Of a stretch of DNA of 64,000 nt, positions 53,201-60,261 are shown one piece after another (position 1 is the stretch's first letter; every line of letters begins with the position of its first letter). The DNA lies in the NCBI GenBank assembly GCA_964351395.1, contig CAYGOF010000013.1, positions 95,626 to 159,625 of the forward strand. Direction: 5' to 3'. The notes beneath the pieces are model-generated. The model was not told where the DNA came from. It did no database searches and saw only the letters and a list, made by a program, of their open reading frames with translations. The DNA is from Imperialibacter sp964351395. GTDB taxonomy: Bacteria; Bacteroidota; Bacteroidia; Cytophagales; Cyclobacteriaceae. A program made the translations under genes and the position numbers.

Positions 53201-53370
53201 ACAATGAAGTCGCCGCTGTTTTGACCTATATACGAAGTTCATTTGGCAACCTTGCCAAAGCGGTAACGCCGGAAAAAGTAAAACAAGTACGTGAGGCTAC
53301 TAAAAACAAAACAGGTTTTTACACTCCTGAGGAATTGTTGAAAGAACATCCACACGAAAACGACAAATAA
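50209..53370 (+). CDS. SGNH-like + PVC-type propeller + HEAT + cytochrome c lipoprotein
   Basis: A 1053-residue exported lipoprotein (signal ending FGCQPD). Residues about 35-265 resemble the SGNH/GDSL domain of PVC-type heme proteins, but block I reads IGNNLCSRM without the catalytic Ser and the last block reads DGLQLNDEG without the catalytic His. Residues about 370-730 form a dehydrogenase-type propeller (LANPSQISFDNKGRLWVA, PDGSLYLADWHN). About 740-910 has HEAT-like helices (VRTAAVRVLRYTG, NSRVRLEAMVAASWL). The C-terminus is a cytochrome c (CNTCH at 932-936, Met in VPMTPFG). It is expected to be a periplasmic redox enzyme for a carbohydrate or its derivative and heads the operon of sugar enzymes downstream. 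Confidence 0.9.
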   Translation: MSDKPATACFKAVIAPLFLFVLFSFGCQPDKPYLKISKGVHISLIGNNLCSRMMNYGYFETEMQLRYPESELYIRNMCDGGDTPGFRPHSGRVSPWAFPGAEKFQTDLAQNSGSEGHFETPDEWLSRHKTDIIIACFGFSESYAGPEGVDNFKAELAAFIEHTLSQKYNDSIPPQLALVSPIAFQDLSDQFDLPNGEKENRNLSLYANAIKEVALNYQVLFVDAFGPSNQWFASEQLTIDGLQLNDEGYQKFSKLLADETFGRKSIEKEALRASVKEAVLEKNWFWHNDYKIPNGVHVFGRRYRPFGNENYPEELIKVRQMTAIRDTLIWKTLAGENYDLAVADANTQKLSPIETNYKLEDQVKYIYGEEAMSHFTMAPGYKIELFASEEDFPELANPSQISFDNKGRLWVAVMPTYPHYRPGDARPDDKLIILEDTDGDFKADKLTVFADKLHIPAGFEFAPEGVYISQGTNLKLYTDTDGDDKADKSEIILSGFDDHDTHHVISAFSADPSGAIYMGEGVFLHTNVETPYGTVRATNGGFYRYNMQRKRLERTAQLSIPNPWGIAFDEWGQNFFAHTSGPDVNWMMPGSIKSKYGLANPASKNLIEDKHRVRPTSGLEFVYSSHFPDEVQGDMLINNTIGFLGTKMHQVLDDGTGFKTKHRLDLVVSDDPNFRPVDMEFAPDGSLYLADWHNVLVGHMQHNARDPLRDHVHGKIYRITYPSRPLVTPAKVDGASIEELLENLKLPEYRTRYRSRRELRGTNTEEVLTALKSWTESLNNSDPNYERYLLEGLWVSWGMNAIDAKLLRTLLNAEDYKVRTAAVRVLRYTGHQLAEQAGLLKAAAGDDNSRVRLEAMVAASWLDDDAAKEILAVVKEKPLDEWMSKQYQAILDHMEPYKAKETGNELLPPMLSKEEQQLFLQGKEIYSKDGYCNTCHQPDGKGLEAAGFPPLSGNEWVQGSEERLIKITLKGLYGPITVAGKDYPGQVPMTPFGGLLNDNEVAAVLTYIRSSFGNLAKAVTPEKVKQVREATKNKTGFYTPEELLKEHPHENDK

Positions 53371-53427
53371 CGGACGTCAAAGAAAAAACCCGTCAAATAG
53401 AGAAAATATAAACAATATCTAATAACC

Positions 53428-54312
53428 ATGAAGATTTCCATACACAACTGGATGCGGGCAGAGTCGATTGAGGAAACTGTTGATCGAATTGCGCGGCTGG
53501 GTTACGACAGCATTGAAATACAAGGAAGCCCTGAAATATACGACACAAAAAAGGTGAAGCGACTGCTGGATGATTCCGGTATTTCATGTTGGGGTTCTGT
53601 TACGCTGATGCTGGAACTGAGGAACCTGCTTGCAAAAGACAAAAAGCAGCGTGCTGATTCCGTTCAATATGTAAAAGACGTGGTGCGTATGGTTGCCGAA
53701 CTGGATGGCCATATGGTGTCTGTTGTACCATCAACGGTCGGAAAAATACTGCCAGAAGGCAAGCCCGAAGAAGATTGGAAATATGCCGTCGACAGCATGA
53801 AACAAGTATACGAATACGCTGAAAGTGTTGGCATATTGCTTGGCATTGAGCCAATCAACCGATTTGAGACCTATTTCATCAACCGCGGTGACCAGGCTTT
53901 GGCGCTGGCCAAAGAAGTGGGCCCCAAGTGTGGCGTATGTCTTGACACCTTCCACATGAACATAGAGGAAGATGAAATTCTTCCTGCGATCCGCCGGGCA
54001 AAAGGCAAGCTGATTGGTTTTCACGTGGCTGATAACAACAGAATGGCACCTGGTATGGGCAAACTTGATTGGGGAAGTATTGTAAAAACATTGGGTGAGA
54101 TAGGGTACGATGATGTGCTGTCTGTAGAGTTTTGCTCTCCACTTGATAGAACACCTGCTAACCCCTACCCTAACTCTATCGATGAATCGCCACAGGGCTT
54201 GAGCCCCGAGCAGAAGAAGTTTTTGGAAGACCATGGCAGCTCGGCGGTTACCGATGAATTCTATACCATGCTCACAAGAAAATCCATCGAAACCCTAAAG
54301 CCTTTGATATAA
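53428..54312 (+). CDS. Cytosolic sugar 3-epimerase/isomerase (TIM barrel)
   Basis: The 294-residue protein fits the D-tagatose/D-psicose 3-epimerase-like group: IEPINRFETYF (first Glu ligand), VCLDTFHMNIEE (Asp and His), IGFHVADNNR (His), and VLSVEFCSP (second Glu). All four metal ligands of the group are present. There is no signal peptide, in contrast to the two exported paralogs in this window. It is the second gene of the operon and would interconvert keto-sugars or sugar acids in the cytoplasm. Confidence 0.92.
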   Translation: MKISIHNWMRAESIEETVDRIARLGYDSIEIQGSPEIYDTKKVKRLLDDSGISCWGSVTLMLELRNLLAKDKKQRADSVQYVKDVVRMVAELDGHMVSVVPSTVGKILPEGKPEEDWKYAVDSMKQVYEYAESVGILLGIEPINRFETYFINRGDQALALAKEVGPKCGVCLDTFHMNIEEDEILPAIRRAKGKLIGFHVADNNRMAPGMGKLDWGSIVKTLGEIGYDDVLSVEFCSPLDRTPANPYPNSIDESPQGLSPEQKKFLEDHGSSAVTDEFYTMLTRKSIETLKPLI

Positions 54313-54348
54313 ATTATTCAAGCACACACCACATTGATAAACCAGGAA

Positions 54349-55518
54349 ATGAAAATAGCCAACGTAGAAGCCTTCTGGCTTCGTTGCCCCATACCACCAG
54401 CCAAACAACACCGTTCCGACTACGGCCTCCTTACCGAATTCGACATGACCCTCGTCGTTATCACTACCGAGAGTGGCATCCAGGGTTTCGGAGAAGCCAA
54501 AGCTGCCGTAGGATCCTCAGGCTCCTGCGCCTCCATTGTCAGCTGTGTTGAAAATGAGCTTAAACCCATTTTGGTGGGTCAGGATGCCCGTAACATCTCA
54601 CGCCTGTGGGAAATGGTTTACAACGGCACCCGCGATCATTATGCCTTAGACAGGGGACGTAAGTTTCCTATTTTGGGCAGAAGAGGACTGACTGTTTCAG
54701 CCATGAGTGGCGTGGACACTGCGCTATGGGATATCAAAGGCAAGTCACTGGGGGTTCCGGTCGTAGAGCTTCTCGGAGGAGCCTGTCGCGACAGCATGCC
54801 TGCCTATGCCAGCGGTGGCTGGGCCGGTGCCGATAAAATCGGAGAACAGCTGTTAGGTTATACTGCCAAAGGTTTCAAGGGTGTGAAAATGCGTGTTGGC
54901 ATCATGGACAATACCGTGCAGGAAAGTATCAAGCGGGTAAAAGCGGCAAGAGAAGCCCTCGGCGACAATATCAAACTCATGACCGACGCCCATGGTACCT
55001 TTAGCGTGCCCGAGGCAAAGCAGTTTTGCCGTGGTGTGGAAGATTGCAACCTCTATTGGTTCGAAGAACCTATCAGTCCAGACAATAAAGTGGGAACAGC
55101 CGAAGTAAGGGCCTCAACTGCGATTCCTATAGCAGCGGGTGAAAGTGAATACACGGTATTTGATGTGAGAGACCTCATTGACTTAAGAGCGCTTGATGTC
55201 GTGCAACCCGACTCAGCGATTATTGGGGGAATTACGGAGGCGATGAGAACAGCCCATCTGGCCAATACCTATCAGCTGGAGCTGGCCCCTCACTGCTGGG
55301 GCTCTGCTTTCTCCTTTATGGCTGGCGTGAATGTAGCCTTTGCTTCGCCAGCTGCCACCATCATTGAATTTTCTCTTGGTGGCAACCCAATGATGTATGA
55401 TCTTGTAGAAGAGAATATTGAAGCCATCGACGGGCAAATTCAAGCACCTGGGTCCCCAGGATTGGGCCTCACCCCTAATTGGGATTTTGTAAAAGAGTTT
55501 AAACAAAACATTCGATAA
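54349..55518 (+). CDS. Enolase-superfamily (mandelate racemase/muconate lactonizing) enzyme, likely acid-sugar dehydratase
   Basis: From ATG 54349 the product is 389 residues (an in-frame TTG lies 15 bases earlier). The barrel has VKMRVG with the Lys of the mandelate-racemase group, TDAHG (Asp ligand), WFEEP (Glu), AAGESE (Glu) and APHCWG (His). This set is that of acid-sugar dehydratases such as fuconate, arabinonate or gluconate dehydratases, which make 2-keto-3-deoxy acids. The neighbours, an epimerase and a 2-hydroxyacid dehydrogenase, support a sugar-acid pathway. The exact acid is unknown. VOC gene starts 2 bases after this stop. Confidence 0.93.
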   Translation: MKIANVEAFWLRCPIPPAKQHRSDYGLLTEFDMTLVVITTESGIQGFGEAKAAVGSSGSCASIVSCVENELKPILVGQDARNISRLWEMVYNGTRDHYALDRGRKFPILGRRGLTVSAMSGVDTALWDIKGKSLGVPVVELLGGACRDSMPAYASGGWAGADKIGEQLLGYTAKGFKGVKMRVGIMDNTVQESIKRVKAAREALGDNIKLMTDAHGTFSVPEAKQFCRGVEDCNLYWFEEPISPDNKVGTAEVRASTAIPIAAGESEYTVFDVRDLIDLRALDVVQPDSAIIGGITEAMRTAHLANTYQLELAPHCWGSAFSFMAGVNVAFASPAATIIEFSLGGNPMMYDLVEENIEAIDGQIQAPGSPGLGLTPNWDFVKEFKQNIR

Positions 55519-55520
55519 TT

Positions 55521-56006
55521 ATGGCAAAAGCAATTGGCATTAACCATGTGGCGCTTATCGTCAACAACCTGGAAGAAACCAGCAAATTCTACGAAGAAGA
55601 ACTTGGATTGGAAGTCATTCCAGCTTTCCTTTTCGATTATCCGACTGCCTTTTTCAAAATTAATGCGACCCAGCAGCTGCACCTGACCGAATGGGAAGAC
55701 ACCTATTCGTTCCGGGGGCATGTTTGTATGCAGGTAGACGATATCAATAAGATATTCTGGCGCATGAAAGAGCTTGGCGTTATTGACACTTCCCCATGGG
55801 GAAAAGTCCGTCAGCTACCCGATGGACCTATTCAAATGTTCGTTCGTGACCCTTCCGGCAATCTACTGGAACTGTCCTCTCCTCCTGGGTTTGCAGTTGA
55901 TCCAAAGATCCTTGAGGATGACCTTTTTAAGGAAGGAATCTATGTTTCGGGAAGAAACGACTTCAGAGGATACAAATCAAAAGACGCAACACTTTACCAT
56001 AAATAA
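55521..56006 (+). CDS. VOC (glyoxalase/bleomycin-resistance) superfamily protein
   Basis: A 161-residue single-domain VOC protein. It starts GINHVALIVNNLEETSKFYEEELGLEV, has the metal-ligand-type block LHLTEWED, and ends with MFVRDPSGNLLELSSPP. VOC members isomerise, epimerise or cleave small substrates; the place in a sugar-acid operon hints at an epimerase or lactone role. The start is 2 bases after the dehydratase stop and the next gene begins 4 bases after its own stop, so all three are tightly coupled. Confidence 0.92.
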   Translation: MAKAIGINHVALIVNNLEETSKFYEEELGLEVIPAFLFDYPTAFFKINATQQLHLTEWEDTYSFRGHVCMQVDDINKIFWRMKELGVIDTSPWGKVRQLPDGPIQMFVRDPSGNLLELSSPPGFAVDPKILEDDLFKEGIYVSGRNDFRGYKSKDATLYHK

Positions 56007-56010
56007 GAGC

Positions 56011-56970
56011 ATGTATCATATCCTTCTACTGGAAACAGTAGCCGACGACGCTTTGACGATTCTCCAGCAAGCGCAAGACGTCACTATTATGGAAGCTTAC
56101 CAGCCAGGTTTTGACCTTGCCAGAGTATCAAAGGCAAGCGTAGATGCAATCGTGACTCGAGGCAAAGGACAGGTAAATACTAGTCTGATCGATGCCTGCC
56201 CTCAACTGCAAGTGGCTGGGCGTTGCGGTGTGGGGCTCGACAACGTTGATGTTGTTTATGCAACTTCGAAAGGTGTCAAAATCGTCAATGCTCCCGGGGC
56301 CAATGCCCAAACCATCGCAGAGCATACCATGTCGTTGATGATGGCTTTGCAGCGTAACCTTTACAGGTCCATTGCAGAGGTAAAAGAAGGAAACTGGGCA
56401 TGGCGCAATCAGTTTGAGGGAGATGAAATCTATGGAAAAACTTTGGGCATTCTTGGCCTGGGGAATATTGGCAAAAAGGTGGCTGCCATGGCCACTGCTT
56501 TTGGCATGGAAGTCATTTATTGGGACCAGGCGCCCGCCGACGTGCCTTACCAATTTAAGTCATTTGATGAAGTCATTACACAGGCTGACGTAATCACCCT
56601 TCATGTGCCGCTTTTGCCTGCCACCACAGAATTGATCAATGCTAGCACGCTCCAAAAAATGAAAAAAAGTGCCTTACTGATCAATACAGCCCGCGGACCA
56701 ATTATCGATCAAAAAGCATTATACGAAGCACTTAAAAGCGGAACAATTGCTGGTTTTGCAGCTGATGTGCTTAGCGAAGAGCCACCTGCGAAAGATGAGC
56801 CATTGCTTACTTTGCCCAATACCCTGATAACAGCTCATGTGGGTAGTCTTACGAGCCGTACTTATACAAAAATGTGCGTGAATACGGTGAACAACATATT
56901 GGCGATCTTAAGGGGGCAACAGCCGCAGGAAAGTTGTATTTTTAACAAAAAGGAATTGGGACTGCCTTGA
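56011..56970 (+). CDS. D-isomer-specific 2-hydroxyacid dehydrogenase (phosphoglycerate-dehydrogenase-like)
   Basis: From ATG 56011 the protein has 319 residues; the long open frame upstream (to 55774) is read through the VOC gene and is not used. The Rossmann motif is LGLGNIGKKV. Catalytic Arg is in NTARGPII, Glu in LSEEPP, His in TAHVGS. The sequence most resembles SerA-type and 2-keto acid reductases. In this operon it may reduce or oxidise a keto or hydroxy acid product of the dehydratase. It is the last gene before a hairpin at 56995. Confidence 0.92.
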   Translation: MYHILLLETVADDALTILQQAQDVTIMEAYQPGFDLARVSKASVDAIVTRGKGQVNTSLIDACPQLQVAGRCGVGLDNVDVVYATSKGVKIVNAPGANAQTIAEHTMSLMMALQRNLYRSIAEVKEGNWAWRNQFEGDEIYGKTLGILGLGNIGKKVAAMATAFGMEVIYWDQAPADVPYQFKSFDEVITQADVITLHVPLLPATTELINASTLQKMKKSALLINTARGPIIDQKALYEALKSGTIAGFAADVLSEEPPAKDEPLLTLPNTLITAHVGSLTSRTYTKMCVNTVNNILAILRGQQPQESCIFNKKELGLP

Positions 56971-56994
56971 AAATTGGCTTTACCAATAAATCAA

Positions 56995-57030
56995 CGTCAG
57001 GAGCTTACCTGAATGATTAAGCTCCTGACG
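56995..57030. terminator. Strong hairpin between convergent genes
   Basis: CGTCAGGAGCTTA (56995-57007) and TAAGCTCCTGACG (57018-57030) form a perfect 13-pair stem with a 10-base loop. It lies between the operon end and the convergent M28 gene and probably ends both transcripts, although T-runs are weak. Confidence 0.7.
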
Positions 57031-57049
57031 AAAATCCCAAATCATCATA

Positions 57050-58600
57050 TTAGTCATTCCCCCCGTCTCTGTTTGGCGAACGTTGGGCTGGCCAGGTCAT
57101 AGGCTCTCCGTTTCTTGGGTTCAAGTGAAGTACCGCTTTTTCTCTGGAAGTTTTTTCTGGGTCCTCACTGGCCATGTAAGCCAAAATGGCTGTAAGGATG
57201 GCATTGTTACGTACATCATCAAACACAATTTTATCGTAGGTATCAAGATTGGTGTGCCAGGTATACGTACCATAGCTCCAGCTTAGGGAACTCAATGAAA
57301 ATGCCGGTGCACCTGCAGCTACAAAAGAGGCGTAATCAGAACCTCCTCCACCTGGAGTCCCCGGAAAAGTTGTTTCTATTTCGCTTTTAAAGGTTTTAGG
57401 CACTGCTTCCAGCCAACGGGTCAGGTAATCATAAGAATGTAAGTAGCCTTGACCGGAAATATTGACGACCCTACCAGTTCCATTGTCCTGATTGAAAAGT
57501 GCCTGAAGGCCATCAACGATATCCGGATGGTCTTCAACAAAAGCCCTGGAGCCATTTAAGCCTTGCTCTTCGCTACCCCAGTGACCTACAATAATCGTCC
57601 GCTTAGGGTTTGGGTACACTTTCTTAAGGATACGAGCTGCTTCCATCATCGTGATAGTGCCAGTTCCATTGTCGGTAGCCCCTGTACCACCATCCCATGA
57701 ATCAAAATGGGCAGAAAGAATAACATATTCATCAGGTAGTTCAGTCCCTGGTATTGTAGCAATCGTGTTAAATGTCGGCACCTTACCGAGTTCTTTGGAT
57801 TCGGCCACGACTTTGATGACCGGGTTGTCACCGTGGTCCACCATGCGGTACAATAGCCCATAGTCCTCCAATGACAAATCAACTACTGGTATCGATTTAG
57901 TATTGGCACTAAATATTTTATTCGCACCAAAGCCGTTCGACCATCTTGACTGAATAATCCCTACTGCACCAGCTGCTTCGAGCGCTTCATTGATGTTCCT
58001 GGTCGTATAGCCTGTATTTTTAATGTTTTGATTCCACTTTTCAGTTTGCTCGCTACGTTCCTCTTTCATTTTCTCAAAAGAGGCCTCAGTAGCATACTCC
58101 TCCCAATTGTAATCAGGACGACCAGTGGGCTGCAACATCGAAACCATTACAAACTTTCCTTTCACTGACGGTAGCCAGACTTTAAAAGCGATTGAGTCTC
58201 CTACCATAGGGAGTGTTACAAGACCTGCCGTTGTTCCTTTTTTCGGTGTTGCCGGACTCCAGGCAAGCTGCATGCCATGCAAACTCACCACCCTTGGCGA
58301 AACAAGGTCCACGTGGGTGATTCCTCGTTCCCATCCTCTCCACTGTCCCCATTCTTCTATTTTAGCCTCAATGCCCCAGCCAGCATAGGTTTTAATGGCC
58401 CAATCATTGGCAGCCTTCATTTGGGGAGTTCCAACCAGGCGTGGTCCTACCACATCTGTCAATTGATGCGCCAATACCTCTAGCTGAGAGTTGTCGGTGC
58501 CTTCTGCTACAATTTTATCAACGATGGCTTCGCTTTGAGCAAAAAGTCCATTGGTAATGATAATACAAAACAGGAAAGAGATTGAGCATACTTTTTTCAT
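57050..58600 (-). CDS. Exported M28-family aminopeptidase
   Basis: From ATG 58600 the product is 516 residues with a signal peptide (SFLFCIIITNGLFAQ). The zinc-peptidase motifs are complete: LSAHFDSWDGGTGATDNGTG (His, Asp), GSEEQGLNGS (catalytic Glu and ligand), NQDNGTG (Asp) and WHTNLDTYDK (His). A PA-like inserted domain precedes them. The enzyme would release N-terminal residues from peptides outside the inner membrane. The start at 58600 is chosen because the longer ORF (58699) has a non-signal lead. Confidence 0.94.
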   Translation of the reverse strand: MKKVCSISFLFCIIITNGLFAQSEAIVDKIVAEGTDNSQLEVLAHQLTDVVGPRLVGTPQMKAANDWAIKTYAGWGIEAKIEEWGQWRGWERGITHVDLVSPRVVSLHGMQLAWSPATPKKGTTAGLVTLPMVGDSIAFKVWLPSVKGKFVMVSMLQPTGRPDYNWEEYATEASFEKMKEERSEQTEKWNQNIKNTGYTTRNINEALEAAGAVGIIQSRWSNGFGANKIFSANTKSIPVVDLSLEDYGLLYRMVDHGDNPVIKVVAESKELGKVPTFNTIATIPGTELPDEYVILSAHFDSWDGGTGATDNGTGTITMMEAARILKKVYPNPKRTIIVGHWGSEEQGLNGSRAFVEDHPDIVDGLQALFNQDNGTGRVVNISGQGYLHSYDYLTRWLEAVPKTFKSEIETTFPGTPGGGGSDYASFVAAGAPAFSLSSLSWSYGTYTWHTNLDTYDKIVFDDVRNNAILTAILAYMASEDPEKTSREKAVLHLNPRNGEPMTWPAQRSPNRDGGND

Positions 58601-58766
58601 AGATGAATCGTAACAAGTTGAAATTACCGTCAGTAAAGCACGAAAGTGTCTCTTTTTTAAACTTCCAGAAAATGCCTTTTGATGAATGGCACTGACCACA
58701 AAATATGGTTAAAGGCGGACCAGCTCGACTTGTCGGACCGTCACTAATAAAAATTGAGGCTTCACA

Positions 58767-60194
58767 CTAAACCGATGGCCGATCTTTTGAGTTCATGCCC
58801 TTTTCAGCCAATACTTTCTGAGGGTTATTTGCCCAAAAAGCCATGACAGTTAATGTAAAATAGATGCCAAAACAAATCCATCCACTAACGTTGTAAGTAC
58901 CGAAATAAGACAAAGACCTACTGAACAAAATAGGCCCTAGCGCACTACCAAATACGATCATCATCATTGCTTGCCCACTGATGGCTCCCAAATGAGCTCT
59001 GCCGTAATAACGAGGCCAGGCTACCGTTGCCAACACAGCATACAACCCTGTCATCATGCCATTTCCTACAATGATGAGATAATACCCCCAGCTCGTAGAG
59101 CCGAGAAAGATCATTCCGATGATGCCCATACAAGCTCCACTTCCTTTCAGGTAAAGCAAATATTTCAATTGTATACGGTCGCTAACGCTGCTGGCGATCA
59201 ATGTTACTACGACAGCGATGATAGCCACTGGCTGAAAAATGGTGATGGCTGTAGTTTCGGCCAGACCTGCATTGTCAAATACAGACAACACATGAAAGGT
59301 GAAGCCTGTGAAGTAGAGTGCCTGCATGGCCATCATGAGGGCAAAAACCCAAAATGGAAAATTAGAAAGCGCCTCCTTGGCAGTAAACTCTTTAATTACT
59401 GGAAAAAGGATTTTTTTACTTTTCTTTGACACTACAAGCTCCCCACCAACTGATCGCCCGTCGGGCAATAGGCCGCTGTCTTCGGGTCGATTACGGAAAA
59501 AAACAATGATCAGCAACGGAAACAACACCCCTACCAACAATGCCATCACCAACCAGGCTCCCTTCCATGTGTAGCCTTCAATCAGTGTAAAAAGAAACAA
59601 AGGAGACACTGAAAAGGCTAGTGAAACAAATACATTGCTGAATCCAGTGGCAAATCCCCTGCGTTGATCAAACCATTGGATCATCATGTTGCGCGACACC
59701 ATGGTAAGCACACCCTGTCCGAAAAATCGTAGCAGTAGAAAAGTGGCAAATAAGGTAAGAACAATGGCCGTGGTGGCCTGTGCCGCAATCCAACCTGATA
59801 GCAGCTTATCAATATTACTCAACCAAATCAGCACTAAACCGAGGGCAAGCGAAGCAACAACAGCAATTGGGCGCACACCAAGGCGGTCGTATAACCGACC
59901 AGCCCAGGGAAGCATAAAAGAGCTTCCAATGGTCCCCAGCATATAAGCAAAGCTCAATTCATCTCTGCTTATTTTAAGGCTATCCAGCAAGGAATCGGTA
60001 AAAACTGACACACCCATGGTTTGCCCGGGAATGCTCATCACAATCCCCAGCGACCCCCAACCGAGGATCATCCACCCATAGAAAAATGGCCACTTCCCTG
60101 GATCAAAAGGAAAGTTAGCCCATACCCGTCTTTTCATACCAAGTAGTGAAGGTAGTAAACTGTAGATTCCCTTCCCTATTAAAACAACATCCAT
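58767..60194 (-). CDS. Major facilitator superfamily transporter
   Basis: A 475-residue inner-membrane protein with about 12 hydrophobic helices. Segments such as FYGWMILGWGSLGIVM, FAYMLGTIGSSFMLPWAGRLYDRLGVRPIA and FGQGVLTMVSRNMMIQWFDQRRGFATGF fit the OFA/monocarboxylate-type MFS branch. The central loop is charged and non-hydrophobic. Substrate is not known; sugar acids or small acids are plausible given the neighbouring genes. It is divergent from the large esterase/deacetylase gene, only 67 bases apart. Confidence 0.9.
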   Translation of the reverse strand: MDVVLIGKGIYSLLPSLLGMKRRVWANFPFDPGKWPFFYGWMILGWGSLGIVMSIPGQTMGVSVFTDSLLDSLKISRDELSFAYMLGTIGSSFMLPWAGRLYDRLGVRPIAVVASLALGLVLIWLSNIDKLLSGWIAAQATTAIVLTLFATFLLLRFFGQGVLTMVSRNMMIQWFDQRRGFATGFSNVFVSLAFSVSPLFLFTLIEGYTWKGAWLVMALLVGVLFPLLIIVFFRNRPEDSGLLPDGRSVGGELVVSKKSKKILFPVIKEFTAKEALSNFPFWVFALMMAMQALYFTGFTFHVLSVFDNAGLAETTAITIFQPVAIIAVVVTLIASSVSDRIQLKYLLYLKGSGACMGIIGMIFLGSTSWGYYLIIVGNGMMTGLYAVLATVAWPRYYGRAHLGAISGQAMMMIVFGSALGPILFSRSLSYFGTYNVSGWICFGIYFTLTVMAFWANNPQKVLAEKGMNSKDRPSV

Positions 60195-60261
60195 TATCTT
60201 TCAAGGGAGAGAATTTGGTTTTCTTTTCCGAAACCCCTGACCCATTTTACCTAGTTACAAC

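Noticed and set aside
53731..54234. 167-residue minus-strand ORF
   Set aside because: Fully antisense to the sugar epimerase gene with intact metal ligands; no credible protein features.
55774..56010. Upstream extension of the 2-hydroxyacid dehydrogenase
   Set aside because: It is a second frame of the VOC gene; the family N-terminus begins at the ATG at 56011.
26676..56970. A complete sugar-oxidation pathway linking the PQQ dehydrogenase, the acid-sugar dehydratase and the KGSADH/FAH pair
   Set aside because: The steps would fit chemically, but the genes lie in three separate units up to 27 kb apart and no substrate is fixed, so this stays speculation.
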